This document shows, one piece after another, positions 12,721-22,690 of a DNA stretch of 64,000 nt; position 1 is the stretch's first letter, and each line of letters starts with the position of its first letter. Under the pieces are notes generated by a model that searched no databases, was not told the origin of the DNA, and was given only the letters and a program-made list of their open reading frames with translations. The position numbers were made by a program, and so were the translations under genes. Origin of the DNA: Sphagnum magellanicum (lineage: Eukaryota > Streptophyta > Sphagnopsida > Sphagnales > Sphagnaceae); assembly GCA_021904315.1 (NCBI GenBank), contig CM038911.1, forward strand, positions 5,863,390 through 5,927,389, in the 5' to 3' direction.

Positions 12721-12985
12721 TGTTGTCATAACTTGCTTTCACAAGAACAACATTCAATAAATGTTTTGCTTTCAATATCTTGTCCTACATCCACAAAAGA
12801 CAAGATTCAATACATACTCTATCCTTTGTTGTCATGTCTTGCTTCCACAAAAACCACATTCAATATATGTCTTGTTCTTGTTATATTGTCTTGCATCCAC
12901 AAAAATGAGATTCAATACATGTTTTATTTTTTGTTTTCATGTCTTACATCCACAATATCAACACTCCACATGTTTTCTTTTTGTT
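12721..12985 (+). repeat. ~54-bp tandem array, left part
   Basis: About five degenerate units of about 54 bp with the pattern ttgtcatgtcttgcttccaca ... cattcaatacatg. The long open frame at 12481-12996 is produced by this array and is not a gene. The array resumes at 18546 beyond the inserted copia element. Confidence 0.8.
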
Positions 12986-12990
12986 ACCTT
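12986..12990. repeat. Target-site duplication ACCTT (left)
   Basis: ACCTT directly precedes the left LTR and is repeated exactly at 18541-18545 after the right LTR: a 5-bp duplication, the size Ty1/copia integrases make. Confidence 0.95.
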
Positions 12991-13493
12991 TGTTAGAATA
13001 AATAAATAAAATAAAATTATTCGACTTAGGGGGTATGCACACAAACAACAGAAAAAACCAAGGACACAAGATTTTACGTGGTTCAGCAAAAGCTTACATC
13101 CACGGAGCGCACCCGCACTCAACTCACACTATGAAATCAATGAATACAACAGTGAAGAACTATCACCCAACTCTCACAATTTCTCACTTCTCTATTTGGC
13201 ACTCCACACCACACGTAGATACTTACAATGAAAAAACTATATAGTTTCAAGTTCACCAACTCCTACTAAACTTAGATAACGGTGCAACTAATAGATAGGC
13301 TTGATGGTGCAACTAATTGATCAGGCTTCACGGTGCAACTAATGGATCAGGCTTGACGGTGCAATTAATTGATCAGGCTTGACGGTGCAACTAATTGATC
13401 AGCTTGATGGTGCAACTAATTGATCAAGCTTCACGGTGCAACTAATTGATCAGCTTGACGGTGCAACTAATTGATAAGGCTTCACACACAACA
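12991..13493 (-). repeat. Left LTR (3' LTR of the element), 503 bp
   Basis: Begins TGTTAG and ends ACAACA (TG...CA). It shares almost all of its non-repetitive part with the right LTR, including ttattcgacttaggggg, acaagattttacgtggttc and the ctatatagtttcaagttc block. Its inner end holds eight copies of a 25-26 bp unit (ggtgcaactaattgatcagg...). Confidence 0.97.
13280..13480. repeat. 25-26 bp tandem repeat inside the left LTR
   Basis: Eight units of the type ggtgcaactaattgatcagg + cttgac. The right LTR has five, so the array changed length after or during insertion. Confidence 0.9.
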
Positions 13494-13508
13494 ATCTCCC
13501 ACTTGAAG
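13494..13508 (-). promoter_or_regulatory. Polypurine tract of the copia element
   Basis: On the minus strand this reads cttcaagtgggagat immediately before the 3' LTR. It is the usual copia primer for plus-strand DNA synthesis. Confidence 0.85.
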
Positions 13509-13589
13509 ATTAAAACTCGGGTGGATTTCTTCCTCTTCCTTCGATGACTAGTGGATAGGTACGGCGCACTCATTCTTCTCTGTCTTCAA

Positions 13590-14000
13590 CTTTAAAGACC
13601 CACTGAAGTTGCGCACAACTCCAATTTTTCCGTAGTGACTGGTTTGGTTAACATGTCAGCCGGATTTTTGCTCCTTGCAATTTTCACAAGCTTCAATACC
13701 CCATCTTCGATTAACGACCGAATGAAATGGTAACGCAGGTCTATGTGCTTGGTCCTAGAATGGAACGCCGAATTCTTTGCCAAGTGTATCGCACTCTGAC
13801 TATCACTGTGCAACACATTCATCTTTTGCTTGAATCCTAACTCTGTTAATAACCCCCGTAATCATATAAGCTCCTTGCTAGCTTCAGTCACAACCACATA
13901 TTCCGCTTCAGTTGTAGATATTGTCATTATCTTCTGCAACTGAGAAACCCAACTAATAGTTGTACTCCCAAATGTGAACACATATCCTGTGGTGCTCCTC
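13590..14000 (-). mobile_element. Copia element: RNase H region (fossil)
   Basis: Minus-strand sequence carries copia RNase H hallmarks, such as SDSQSAIHLAKN and the H-S-R-T-K-H-I-D-L-R-Y-H block typical of the end of copia polyproteins. Approximate extent only. Confidence 0.9.
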
Positions 14001-15000
14001 TTATGATCCACCTCTCCAGCAAAATCTGAATCCACATAACCTTCCAGCTTGAGCTCATATTTTCTGAAGGTTAGACACTTCTCTGTCGTACCTCGCAGGT
14101 ACCTTAGGATCCACTTCACTGCTTCCCAGTGTTGCTTGCCTGGATTAGACATGTATCTGCTCACAACTCCCATTGCATGGGAAATGTCTGGTCTCGTGCA
14201 AACCATGGCGTACATTAGACTTCCAATGGTTGAGGCATATGGTACTCTAGCCATGAAGTCCTTCTCTTCGTCTGTCTCTGGACACTGTTCCTTGGACAAT
14301 CTAAAGTGACTAGCTAAAGGTGTTCTGACTGGCTTTGCATCCCTCATGTTGAACCTCTGTAACACCTTGCGAATGTACTTTGCTTGAAACAACTGCAAAG
14401 TACATCCTTGTTCGTCTCTGCTAATCCTCATTCCAAGTATTTGCTTTGCTGCACCCAAATCCTTCATTTCGAATTCACTTGACAATTGCTTCTTCAAATT
14501 GTTAATCTCTTCCAAATTTGCACCAGCTACTAACATGTCATCAACATAAAGTAACAATATTATGAAACTTGATTTAACTTTCTTGAAGTAACAACAATGG
14601 TTAACATTGCATCTGAAGTACCCATTCCTTTGCATAAACCCATCGAACTTCTTGTACCACTGTCGGGGAGCTTGTTTCAAACCATACAAGCTCTTTGTCA
14701 ATCTGCAAACCATCTCTTCATTGCCCTTTTTCGCAAACCCCTCTGGTTGCTGCATGTATATCTCTTCCTCCAAATCTCCATGAAGAAATGCAGTTTTGAC
14801 ATCCAACTGCTCAAGATATAACCCCTTTGTTGTGACAATGCTTAACACTAATCGGATCATAGTTAGTTTAACAACAAGAGAAAAAATCTCAGTGTAATCA
14901 ATACCTTCCTTTTGCTGAAAGCCTTTGACCACTAGTCTCGCCTTGTATCTCTTGGAACCATCATGTTCTTCTTTGATTCGAAACACTCATTTGTTCTGTA
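14000..15000 (-). mobile_element. Copia element: reverse transcriptase region (fossil)
   Basis: Reverse transcriptase hallmarks include LDVKTAFLHGDLEEEIYM, SLYGLKQAPRQWYKKFD and the catalytic YVDDMLVAG. The GSLMYA...TRPDI and KWILRYLRGT blocks follow toward RNase H. Part of a broken polyprotein; extent approximate. Confidence 0.95.
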
Positions 15001-15399
15001 GGGCTTTCTTTCCTTCAGGCAACTTGGCTAACTCCCAAGTCTGATTGGATACAAGCGATTTCATCTCTTCCTTCATTGCAAGCTCCCACTTGCTCGCATC
15101 TTCTCCCTGACATGCTTCATCATAGCATTCAGGTTCTCCTGCATTTGTCAACAACAAGTATTACAAGTATTGCAAGTACCTCCTGTTTGGTACATGTGGG
15201 CGAGTGGATTTTCGTAATGTACTCTGGGCCATTGGGGATCTTTTCAAAGCATTCCCAACCTGTGGATTTAGTATTCTCTGACCAATCGGACTGTGTGGTG
15301 TTGGAATTTCATCTTGTGGTATAAGTTCTTCAACTAGAGGCTGCACTCCTTGTTCTTCATCTTTTTGACTATCATGTTCCACAATCCTACCACCTGATA

Positions 15400-16330
15400 C
15401 ATCTTCTGGCCCAAAATAGTTTGGTTCTCTCTACTTAGACTTTTCTGTGTTTCTGTCCTTGTACATGACCTTTTCATTGAAGACAACATCTCTACTTCTG
15501 ATCATCTTGCGGTTTTGGTCGTCCCAGAGTTTATATCCAAACTCGTCTTCGCCATAACCCACCAAGGTGCATTTCACTGATTTGGCGTCCAACTTGCTCT
15601 TTGCATGATCATTTACATGTACATAAGATACACACCCAAACACTTTCAAATGAGAAAGTTTTACCTCCTTCCCAGTCCAGATCTCTTCTAGTATAGCAAG
15701 GTCCAAAGGCTTTGATGGTCCTCTGTTGATCAAGTATGCTGCTGTACTGATTGTTTCTGCCCAAAATTGCTTCGACAACCCCGACTGTAGGTGCATGCTT
15801 CTAGCTTTCTCAGTAAATGTCCTGTTCATATGTTCTGCAGTACCATTCTACTGCGGTGTACCTGGCACCGTCCTTATGAGCTTTATCCCGCTCTAGTAGC
15901 AAAACTTCTTGAACTTGTTGTCTTCGTATTCTCCACCATTGTCTGAACGTAACTTCTTGATCTTCAAACCTGTCTCATTCTCAACCATAGCTTTCCATTT
16001 CTTGAAAGCTTCAAACACATCAGACTTGTGTCGTAAGAAGTAAACCCATACCTTCTTGGAATGGTTGTCGATGAAAGTGACGAAATACTGTTTACCTGTG
16101 AATGATGAGACTGAAGCTGGACCCCATACGTCGGTGTGCACTAGTTCCAGCTTCTCCTTTGCCGGTGCTCTTCCGGCCTTCTTGAAGCTCACTCGCTTCT
16201 GCTTCCCAAGAATGCAACTCTCACATAAATAAACCTCAACGGACTTCAATCCTGGCAGTTTACCTCTCGATTATATACACTTCAATCCTTGACTACTCAT
16301 GTGCCCAAACCTTTGGTGCCACAAATTTGG
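15400..16330 (-). mobile_element. Copia element: integrase region (fossil)
   Basis: Visible parts are the HHCC zinc-binding start (LWHQRFGHMS ... CESCILGKQKR), the catalytic core (ELVHTDVWGP, FVTFIDNHSKKVWVYF, LRSDNGGEY) and a copia-type tail (LKVFGCVSYVHV). Extent approximate. Confidence 0.93.
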
Positions 16331-17030
16331 ATCCTCTTTACCTTCGGCCACTGCGGCCAAACCACACCCATCGATAGTTGTGTAAAGAGTCCTGTTCTTA
16401 GTTCCTCGGGCGATTGTCATTACTCTATTCGAGATCTTCCATTTATCTCCCGTGAAAGTCGTCACATAGCCGTCTGATGCTAATTGCCCGATGGAGATCA
16501 AATTCTTCCTCAAGTCCGGTACGTGTTTCACATTGTCGAGTTTCCAAACTGAGCCATTCAGTTGGATCTTCACATCTCCTTTCCCAGTAATGTCGCATGC
16601 TTGATCGTCACCAAGATACACCTTATCGAAATTTCCGAAGATATAGTTCTCGAACAAATCCATGTGTGAGGTGGCATGGAATGACACTCCTGAGTCTAAC
16701 ACCCAAGATTCCATCTTGCTTTCAAATGCGCAAATAAGGCAATCGTCTGCCTCCTCTGAAACACAATTTGCACTGCTCTTGCCATCATCCTTCTTTCCAG
16801 ATTTACACTCACTAGAGTAGTGACCCATCTTGCCACAATTCCAGCACTCGATGTCTTTCTTGCTTCGCTGCTGATTACCTAAATTGTTGCCTTGACGATT
16901 CCTGGACTTGGATCTTCCTCTTGATTTTGATCTACCTCGTTGATTTCTGTTCCGATTCTTGTTTCTGCTTTCTCTACCTTCCATGTTCAGTGCTGAAGAT
17001 GATGCCCCTGATCCCTCTTCACGCATCCTG
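16330..17030 (-). mobile_element. Copia element: Gag zinc knuckle and protease (fossil)
   Basis: An Arg/Ser/Asn-rich basic stretch leads into a CCHC knuckle (CWNCGKMGHYSSEC), followed by the aspartic protease core with WVLDSG. Extent approximate. Confidence 0.92.
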
Positions 17031-17625
17031 ATTTCCTAGGTCATAATCATGTCTACGACCTGTTGGAAGGCTAACTTTTCTTTTCCGAATGAGTTGGCGA
17101 TCGATTGGCATGTCATGCTCCAACTCTCTGGCATCTGGCCTAGAATTATGCCTGCCAACACTTCATCATCAAATATTATAGAAACCGAATTTAACCCATC
17201 TGTTACCTCGTTGAACACATTCAGGTGCTCCTTGAAGCTCTGATTTTCTGACATCTTCAGATTTACTAATTTCTTTATTAGATGGACCTTCCTTGCCGCA
17301 GAAGGTTGCTCATATAAATTCGATAGGGCCTTCATGAGATTTGTCGCTGTCTCTTGACCCTTGATGTTGAAGGCGACTGATTTCGACAAACTAAGTCAAA
17401 TTGCTCCTAGCGCTTTCCGGTCCAAAACCATCCACTGCACGTTAGTCATACCTCTTGGTTTACGTTCGACCACCCATTCTTCATCAGACATGTCCTTCGA
17501 TTTTTCTACTATCGGCAAATACAAGTCCTTCTGGTATAGATAGTCCTCCATCTGCATCTTCCAAAAGCTGAAATTCATCCCGTTGAATTTCTCTATCTTG
17601 TATGTATCCTTTTCGGACCCCATTG
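17030..17625 (-). mobile_element. Copia element: Gag region (fossil)
   Basis: Begins with the copia Gag opening type KFNGMNFSFWKMQMEDYL and continues through the UBN2-like segment (LMKALSNLYEQPSAA, LNVFNEVTDGL). Extent approximate. Confidence 0.9.
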
Positions 17626-18090
17626 CTCTGACTCAAACTAAGAACGGCAAGCAATCTGAACTGGTCAACGAAAAAAAATAAAATCAAACCTGGACGGAAT
17701 CCGGCTGAAATCCAAAACTTTTCGTTTCAATGTCAAAGGAACCGGATCTGGAAGATTTCACCACGTTGAGTCTACTGGTGGTGTCGGTTTTCTCAGATTC
17801 ATGACGGATCGGTGTAGATTTGATAATAACCGTTTGGTTCAAAAACTTTGATGGCCGTTTTGAGGATTTTCCGGTACTCAATTGATGACAACCAAGAAGA
17901 CAATCTTGAAGATCGTCTCTTTCCGCTTCTTTTGGCGGTGGTGGTGTCGTTCAATTCGCCGGCGGCAACTGGGCGGCGGTGGTTGTTCAAGCGGCGCATC
18001 AGTTTCACAGTTGCTGTTCCGAACTCCTGGAACCTTGTGTTACAGAATCTTCAACTTTGGATCCTATACACCCTAAGCCTTGAAACCTAT
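17626..18090 (-). mobile_element. Copia element: 5' leader (untranslated)
   Basis: Stretch between the primer-binding site and Gag. It is GC-richer than its surroundings (tggcggtggtggtgtcg, cggcggcaactgggcggcgg on the plus strand). Short open frames here overlap on both strands and do not look like a protein. Confidence 0.7.
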
Positions 18091-18102
18091 GCTCTGATAC
18101 CA
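18091..18102 (-). promoter_or_regulatory. Primer-binding site (initiator Met tRNA)
   Basis: Plus strand gctctgatacca, i.e. tggtatcagagc on the element's strand. It complements the 3' end of plant initiator methionine tRNA and lies two bases inside the 5' LTR, the standard copia arrangement. Confidence 0.95.
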
Positions 18103-18104
18103 GT

Positions 18105-18540
18105 TGTTAGAAAATAAATAAAAATAAAAAATAAATGAAAATTATTCGACTTAGGGGGGTATGCACACAAACAACAGAAAAAACCAAGGACACAAGATTT
18201 TACGTGGTTCAGCAAAAGCTTACATCCACGGAACGCACCCGCACTCAACTCACACTATGAAATCAATGAATACAACAATGAAGAACTATCACCCAACTCT
18301 CACAATTTCTCACTTCTCTACTTGGCACTCCACACCACACAGATACTTACAATGAAAAAACTATATAGTTTCAAGTTCACCAACTCCTACTAAACTTAGA
18401 CAACGGTGCAACTAATAGATAGGCTTGATGGTGCAACTAATTGATCAGGCTTGATGGTGCAACTAATTGATCAGGCTTCACGGTGCAACTAATTGATCAG
18501 CTTGACGATGCAACTAATTGATAAGGCTTCACACACAACA
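18105..18540 (-). repeat. Right LTR (5' LTR of the element), 436 bp
   Basis: TGTTAG...ACAACA ends identical to the left LTR. Shorter by 67 bp, mainly because it has five rather than eight inner 25-26 bp units, partly offset by a longer A-rich start. Confidence 0.97.
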
Positions 18541-18545
18541 ACCTT
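18541..18545. repeat. Target-site duplication ACCTT (right)
   Basis: Exact match to 12986-12990. Confidence 0.95.
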
Positions 18546-18650
18546 GTCATGTTTTTGTTATGTGATCTTATGTCCATAAAAAAAAGACCAACATTCAATA
18601 CATGTATTGCATTTTGTTGTCTTGGTTTGCTTCCACACAAACAACACTAT
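18546..18650 (+). repeat. ~54-bp tandem array, right part
   Basis: Continues the array at 12721-12985 (caacattcaatacatgtatt, then ttgttgtcttggtttgcttcc). Joining the flanks across one ACCTT gives an uninterrupted array, so the element inserted into a pre-existing minisatellite. Confidence 0.8.
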
Positions 18651-19750
18651 GTGTACAATGGCAAGATCATGTAAGCACAACCGTGGCAACATTTTACAAA
18701 AACCATAAATTTGTACCCCACATCAATGTGTGATGGTTTATATAACACACCCCCTTTTTGACCCATGCGAAACTAATGCAAAAGCATAGAAAACCCTTGT
18801 CCATTTTGCACATTAGTGTGATATGATCTGTATTTGGTTGTTGAGCACCACATGCGATTCGAGCAAAGAACTCCAAGCAAGATATCACCCCTTGAATACA
18901 CATTAAACCAAAAGTACTAGAGAAAGAAACCAAAAAAGCATTAAAAAACAAGTTTTTAAGGAATTCTAAATGACAATAGGATCTTCGTTTTTTTGGAAAA
19001 AACTCAAAAAAGAAGACTTTAAAGAGAATGATGGGTCTTCTATACAAGTCGAGTAGCAAGGTGAGGAACTTAATATGATGCTCGACTTGAGCTTGGGAGC
19101 TTAGAATCCAATACAAGGTTGCTTGTAATGAAAATCCACCATGGAACAAGAAAGCAAGCGTGACATACTGCTTCTTCATTAATTTAGTTGTAGGTTTTAA
19201 CGGGTGATGGGTCTGGAGGTTTGCAGTCCGTAGTCCGCAAGCTTCAAATTTCTAACTTTTAACTAAATGGAACCTAGCGACATGATCAGGAAACAAAAGA
19301 GATCGGATCACCTGCGATCTCTGGTAATGCCCAGATCTTTATAGACTCAAGCAACATACATAATGTCGAACGTGGTTGCAAATTTAATGTAGTCGAACAA
19401 GAAAACTCGGCAACACAAGTGACGGCGTTATGGAGGATTGATAACAATGATCACAACAACGATCTGCGGCAGCATCATGATCTGCCTTCATGATGCTCAT
19501 TCTGAAGATCTCAGGTTGCAACATCTTGCGAACCAAGGTTTGTTGATGTAGGTAAAACCGCGATAGGATCCAACAGATGGACCATATGTAGGCAATCTCA
19601 AATACAATTTGGGAGAAAAAATTCCCCCCTTTTAAACTCTCACTTTTGTTTTGAGATTAGGAATCCAACCCAAAAAAAAGTGTAATACAAACTTGACGTT
19701 TATGCTCATTGGATTGTAATGAGCAGCTTTTGTAAAGTTTGTAATCTGTA
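18651..19750. other. Intergenic DNA, no gene seen
   Basis: A 161-codon open frame on the minus strand (18694-19179) is Phe/Leu-rich, has no domain I know and no coding-like codon pattern. From 19200 GC content rises toward the gene at 19.85 kb. A perfect 9-bp inverted repeat with a 7-base loop (gcatcatga/tcatgatgc) lies at 19472-19496. Confidence 0.5.
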
Positions 19751-19848
19751 GCAAATGGCATCCCTTTTCGTGGAGTCTTTGGGGAGGAAAAGGTGCTCTT
19801 CGGTTTTCAAGCGGCTTGCTGTGGTGGAACTCGACAGGTCGAGATATC

Positions 19849-20353
19849 ATGTTCGATGGGGTGTTTGACCGGCGGCCCAAGGCGGAGCCGTCTGCTCTGT
19901 TCACCCTCGATAAACTCAATCAGGTCCCTCCCCCTTCCCCTTCATATTCCTCTGCTCCTCCGCACTTTTCTGCCTCCTTGTAATCATCTTGAGCTAGGGT
20001 TTTCTTCTTCGATTCAAGTGATTCTCGCTCGTTGTATATTTGGAGCTCGAATTACAGAGCCATTTTTATGCAGCCATTTCTACTTTTAAGAAGCTAAATG
20101 AGGAGGATCCTGGCCCTTTGGCTCTCGGTTTGTTCTGGTTAATTGAGTCGAATTGCATGCATTTTTTGTCCGATAGGGTTTAACCTATATATGTTCAATT
20201 GCAGAAATGCCGTTCCTTCTTGTTCTAAGTCCTAGACTGCATAAGAAATATGCGTCGCACTTCTTGGCATTTCATTTCCATGACATTTTAGTACCAAAGT
20301 TTCTGTCCTCAAATGAGCCTGGAGAAATCCTTATATTTATATTAAGAATCTAA
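19849..20353 (+). CDS. Unrecognised plant gene, three small exons
   Basis: I do not recognise this protein. Three exons join in phase: 19849-19923 (ATG start, MFDGVFDRRPKAEPSALF ... LDKLNQ), 20058-20127 (SHFYAAISTFKKLNEEDPG PLAL) and 20205-20353 (EMPFLLVLSPRLHKKYASHF onward, TAA at 20351). Donors are CAG|GTCCCT and CTCG|GTTTGT; acceptors are aattacag and ttcaattgcag, the latter after a T-rich tract. The model is 97 residues, mixed polar and charged, with no signal peptide. Support comes from the GC-rich island over exon 1, the balanced amino-acid composition of exons 1-2, and two in-phase GT-AG introns. The final exon may really end earlier at a splice site, in which case more exons lie downstream (a candidate is 20811-20884). 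The start could be further upstream, since the frame stays open through the 5' GC-rich patch. Confidence 0.5.
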
Positions 20354-20412
20354 ATTCTTCAGATGGTGACTATCTTACCTTTATATAGACTTTTTCAATA
20401 CTCGGTAGTAGT

Positions 20413-20765
20413 TCTGAAATGTTTTTAGAATGAATGGTTGAGCAGCCATGTCTCAGAGCATGCAAGAGGAGTGAATAATTTATTGGTTTGATTTTATATC
20501 AAGATGTTAGAAAGAAGGCACAAACTTAGTTTAGGGTTTAGGGTCTGAAATGTTTTTGGAATGGATGTTTGCACAGCCATTTCTCGAAGCATGCGAGAGG
20601 AGTGAATAATTTACTGGTTTGAATTTCTATCAAGATGTTCGAACATAGGCACAAACTTAGTTTAGGGTTTGAGGTTTAGGATTTAAGGTCTGAAATGTTT
20701 TTGGAATGGATGTTTTGTGCAGCCATTTCTTGGAGCATGTTAGAACATAGGCACAAACTTAGCTT
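20413..20765 (+). repeat. 131-145 bp tandem repeat, three units
   Basis: Units start at 20413, 20544 and 20689, each opening tctgaaatgttttt and ending ggcacaaacttag. The third has lost about 60 bp inside. The link between units 1 and 2 contains telomere-like tttagggtttaggg. Confidence 0.9.
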
Positions 20766-21074
20766 TTTTCTCATTTATGGTTCAAAATGGTGATTCTGGT
20801 GGTGTGGTGATGGTTTATGCAGACTATGGATACATGTTGGAGAAGAAGGAGAAAGTTTTGCAAAAGAAGATAGCCTTGCAGATTTGAGAAGGCCCCGGAT
20901 TGTACACCCCGTGTGCCAAAAAACACATGTGTTTTGTATTTTTTATTGTTCCAAGCTGCCCTAAATGCAGTCATGACAAACTTTCATGATCATGCTTTCT
21001 CTATGTCTTTGGCTATTTTCCAGGATTTGAATCTATATCTGAACACCTAAATCATTATTTCCTTCATTTGTTCA

Positions 21075-21305
21075 GTGTGGCCCCAGGAGGCTTTTGAAAG
21101 GAACCTCAGAGCATACTTTTGTGCTATGTTTGATGTGACACCTGCAAGCAATTCAGTGATTGAAGGAGGAAAAAAAAAAAACTGTACGAGGTACAAGTGG
21201 AGTAGCTGGGGAATTTCCAGTTCTGCATTCATGATCAAGTTTGCCTACTCTTCTTCCTTGCCTCAGAGACTATCTGGTGGTCTGAAGAAGTTGGAGGAAG
21301 GATAG
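21075..21305 (+). other. Candidate coding fragment, function unknown
   Basis: Open frame of 76 codons (WPQEAFERNLRAYFCAMFD ... GGLKKLEEG) in a less AT-rich patch. A run of 12 A sits in the middle (about 21169-21181), a likely slippage point, and alternative frames also look partly coding. It could be exon remnants of the gene starting at 19849 or a separate pseudogene. No domain recognised. Confidence 0.25.
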
Positions 21306-22690
21306 TGCAATGTTTTACTGGTAACTCATTGCTGTTTCTCCTGTTTGAATATTATGCTTCCTGCCACAACAACCCTATATCAATTTGAGTAATCCAACAC
21401 TCGAGCTAAAAGCCTGGGCAACACAAGGCTTACATTTGAAACTCTTCAGTAATGTGTGGGAACTTGTATGTTCCCTTTGTACCAGAAACAAAAGGAAAAA
21501 CTTGTCTGTTGTCGAAGGCACTTTGGAATTGGAGCATTTGACAATTGATTTTCCTGAAACTATGCCGTTCTATTCTTTTGGGCCAGTACTTCGAGATTGT
21601 AGCATAGTTGGAGTGTGTTGTGTACCCTGAACCCTGAACCCATAGAAAGAACCTAATAGAATTCTGAAGTGCAGAGTTAAATTTCAGCTTTTGGCAGCCT
21701 GATCCCCAAGTCTACGAAGATCCTTTTCTCAGCAGTCAGCTGATTGCAGAATGTTGTTGAGTGCTTCAGGGCTGGTATGTGTGTTGGAAGTGCAGGTTTT
21801 GGTTGGATGCAGATGATAAAGGCTGGAAGGAGCTAAAGACACTATGGGAACAGTTGATGCTCGTTGCAGTGGTGCAACAGCTATGAAAGCTATTCAAAGA
21901 GCCACATAAGTGTGCTGCATTTGTGTATCATGTGGATCAATGTATATTGTGTGAAAAATAGCAACTAGATCAGTTTGTTAGAAATGTGTATCACTGGATG
22001 TTCCAGGTGTTCAATGAAATTGGAAATGCATTTCCCTGATATGGCAACATAGGGCTTAGACCCAGACTTTGTGAGACAGTACACCAAAGACCATGTCCTT
22101 GCTGTGGGCTGTGTGTGATGCAATCTTGCAGGATGGCTAGGTAGCCATTGTTGATACTGTGTGACAAAGGAGTTACACCTTCAACATCTTGGCATGGAGA
22201 TGTGTTGGTCTCTTGAATGTCATATTTGCCTCATCCTCCAGATTTACCTTCACTACATGTATAAATCAGGGGCTCTTAAACATGTGATGCTTGTGGTAAC
22301 CTGCCTGTGTTACCCAAAATGCATACCGACAGAATGCTTGACATGGCTCAATGACAATTGTTTGCTGAAGGTTGTTGGAGTAGTAAGGTGGCTTGATAAT
22401 GGCTATGTTACACTTGGTCTTCTGACTTCAGTGTTGATTGTGGCTCATGGCCATATGCTTGGTAACACATCTCAAGAGATGCGATGATGCTATAATCCTC
22501 ACTGGGGACACAATTCTCTCCCAGGCAAAACTTGGTCTCACTCATGAGGTGGGAATCCTGCTTTGGTAAATTCTTTTTCATTGTGCCATCCTGCACTTGC
22601 AATATGCCTGAGATATTACAACAGGTTTCAAAGGGATAACCTATTCTACTATGCAGTGCGTTTAATGACAAGCTCGATTGTTGTCTTCAT
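21306..22690 (+). pseudogene. Gene-like but undecided stretch, possible PPR remnant
   Basis: Base composition is closer to coding than the surroundings. The open frame at 21385-21630 (EGTLELEHLTIDFPETMPFY) has no recognised domain. Around 22161-22487 a frame reads KELHLQHLGMEM ... YLHYMYKSGALKH ... LTWLNDN, vaguely like a pentatricopeptide-repeat protein (family pattern GK-x-LH ... MY-x-KxG-x-L). Stops and frame changes break it up, so at best it is a decayed PPR copy. The resemblance is by eye and weak. Confidence 0.2.

Larger units (their letters stand above)
12991..18540 (-). mobile_element. Ty1/copia LTR retrotransposon (broken fossil)
   Basis: A 5.55-kb element in minus orientation with terminal repeats, ACCTT target duplications, primer-binding site and polypurine tract all in place. 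Reading from the right, the parts appear in copia order: Gag with a CCHC knuckle, protease, integrase, reverse transcriptase, RNase H. Integrase before reverse transcriptase defines Ty1/copia rather than Ty3/gypsy. The motifs look closest to the Tork/TNT1-like group, from memory. The coding region is interrupted by roughly half a dozen breaks, so the copy is not autonomous. The two LTRs differ by only about four substitutions over about 300 alignable bases, plus repeat-number changes. That points to a fairly recent insertion, perhaps a few million years at slow gymnosperm rates (inference). It sits inside an older minisatellite. Confidence 0.97.

Noticed and set aside
12481-12996. 171-codon open frame on the plus strand
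   Set aside because: The second half is produced by the 54-bp tandem array, composition is repeat-like, and it runs into the LTR.
13280-13480. Regular spaced repeats that might suggest a CRISPR-like array
   Set aside because: Head-to-tail 25-26 bp units without unique spacers, inside an LTR of a plant retrotransposon.
18694-19179. 161-codon open frame on the minus strand
   Set aside because: Phe/Leu-rich, no domain, no splice or start context; consistent with chance.
19632-19919. 95-codon minus-strand open frame over the GC island
   Set aside because: Overlaps the plus-strand exon 1, which has matching in-phase downstream exons; the minus frame has none.
21075-21238. Antisense open frame 21047-21238
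   Set aside because: Shadow of the plus-strand candidate and dependent on the A run.
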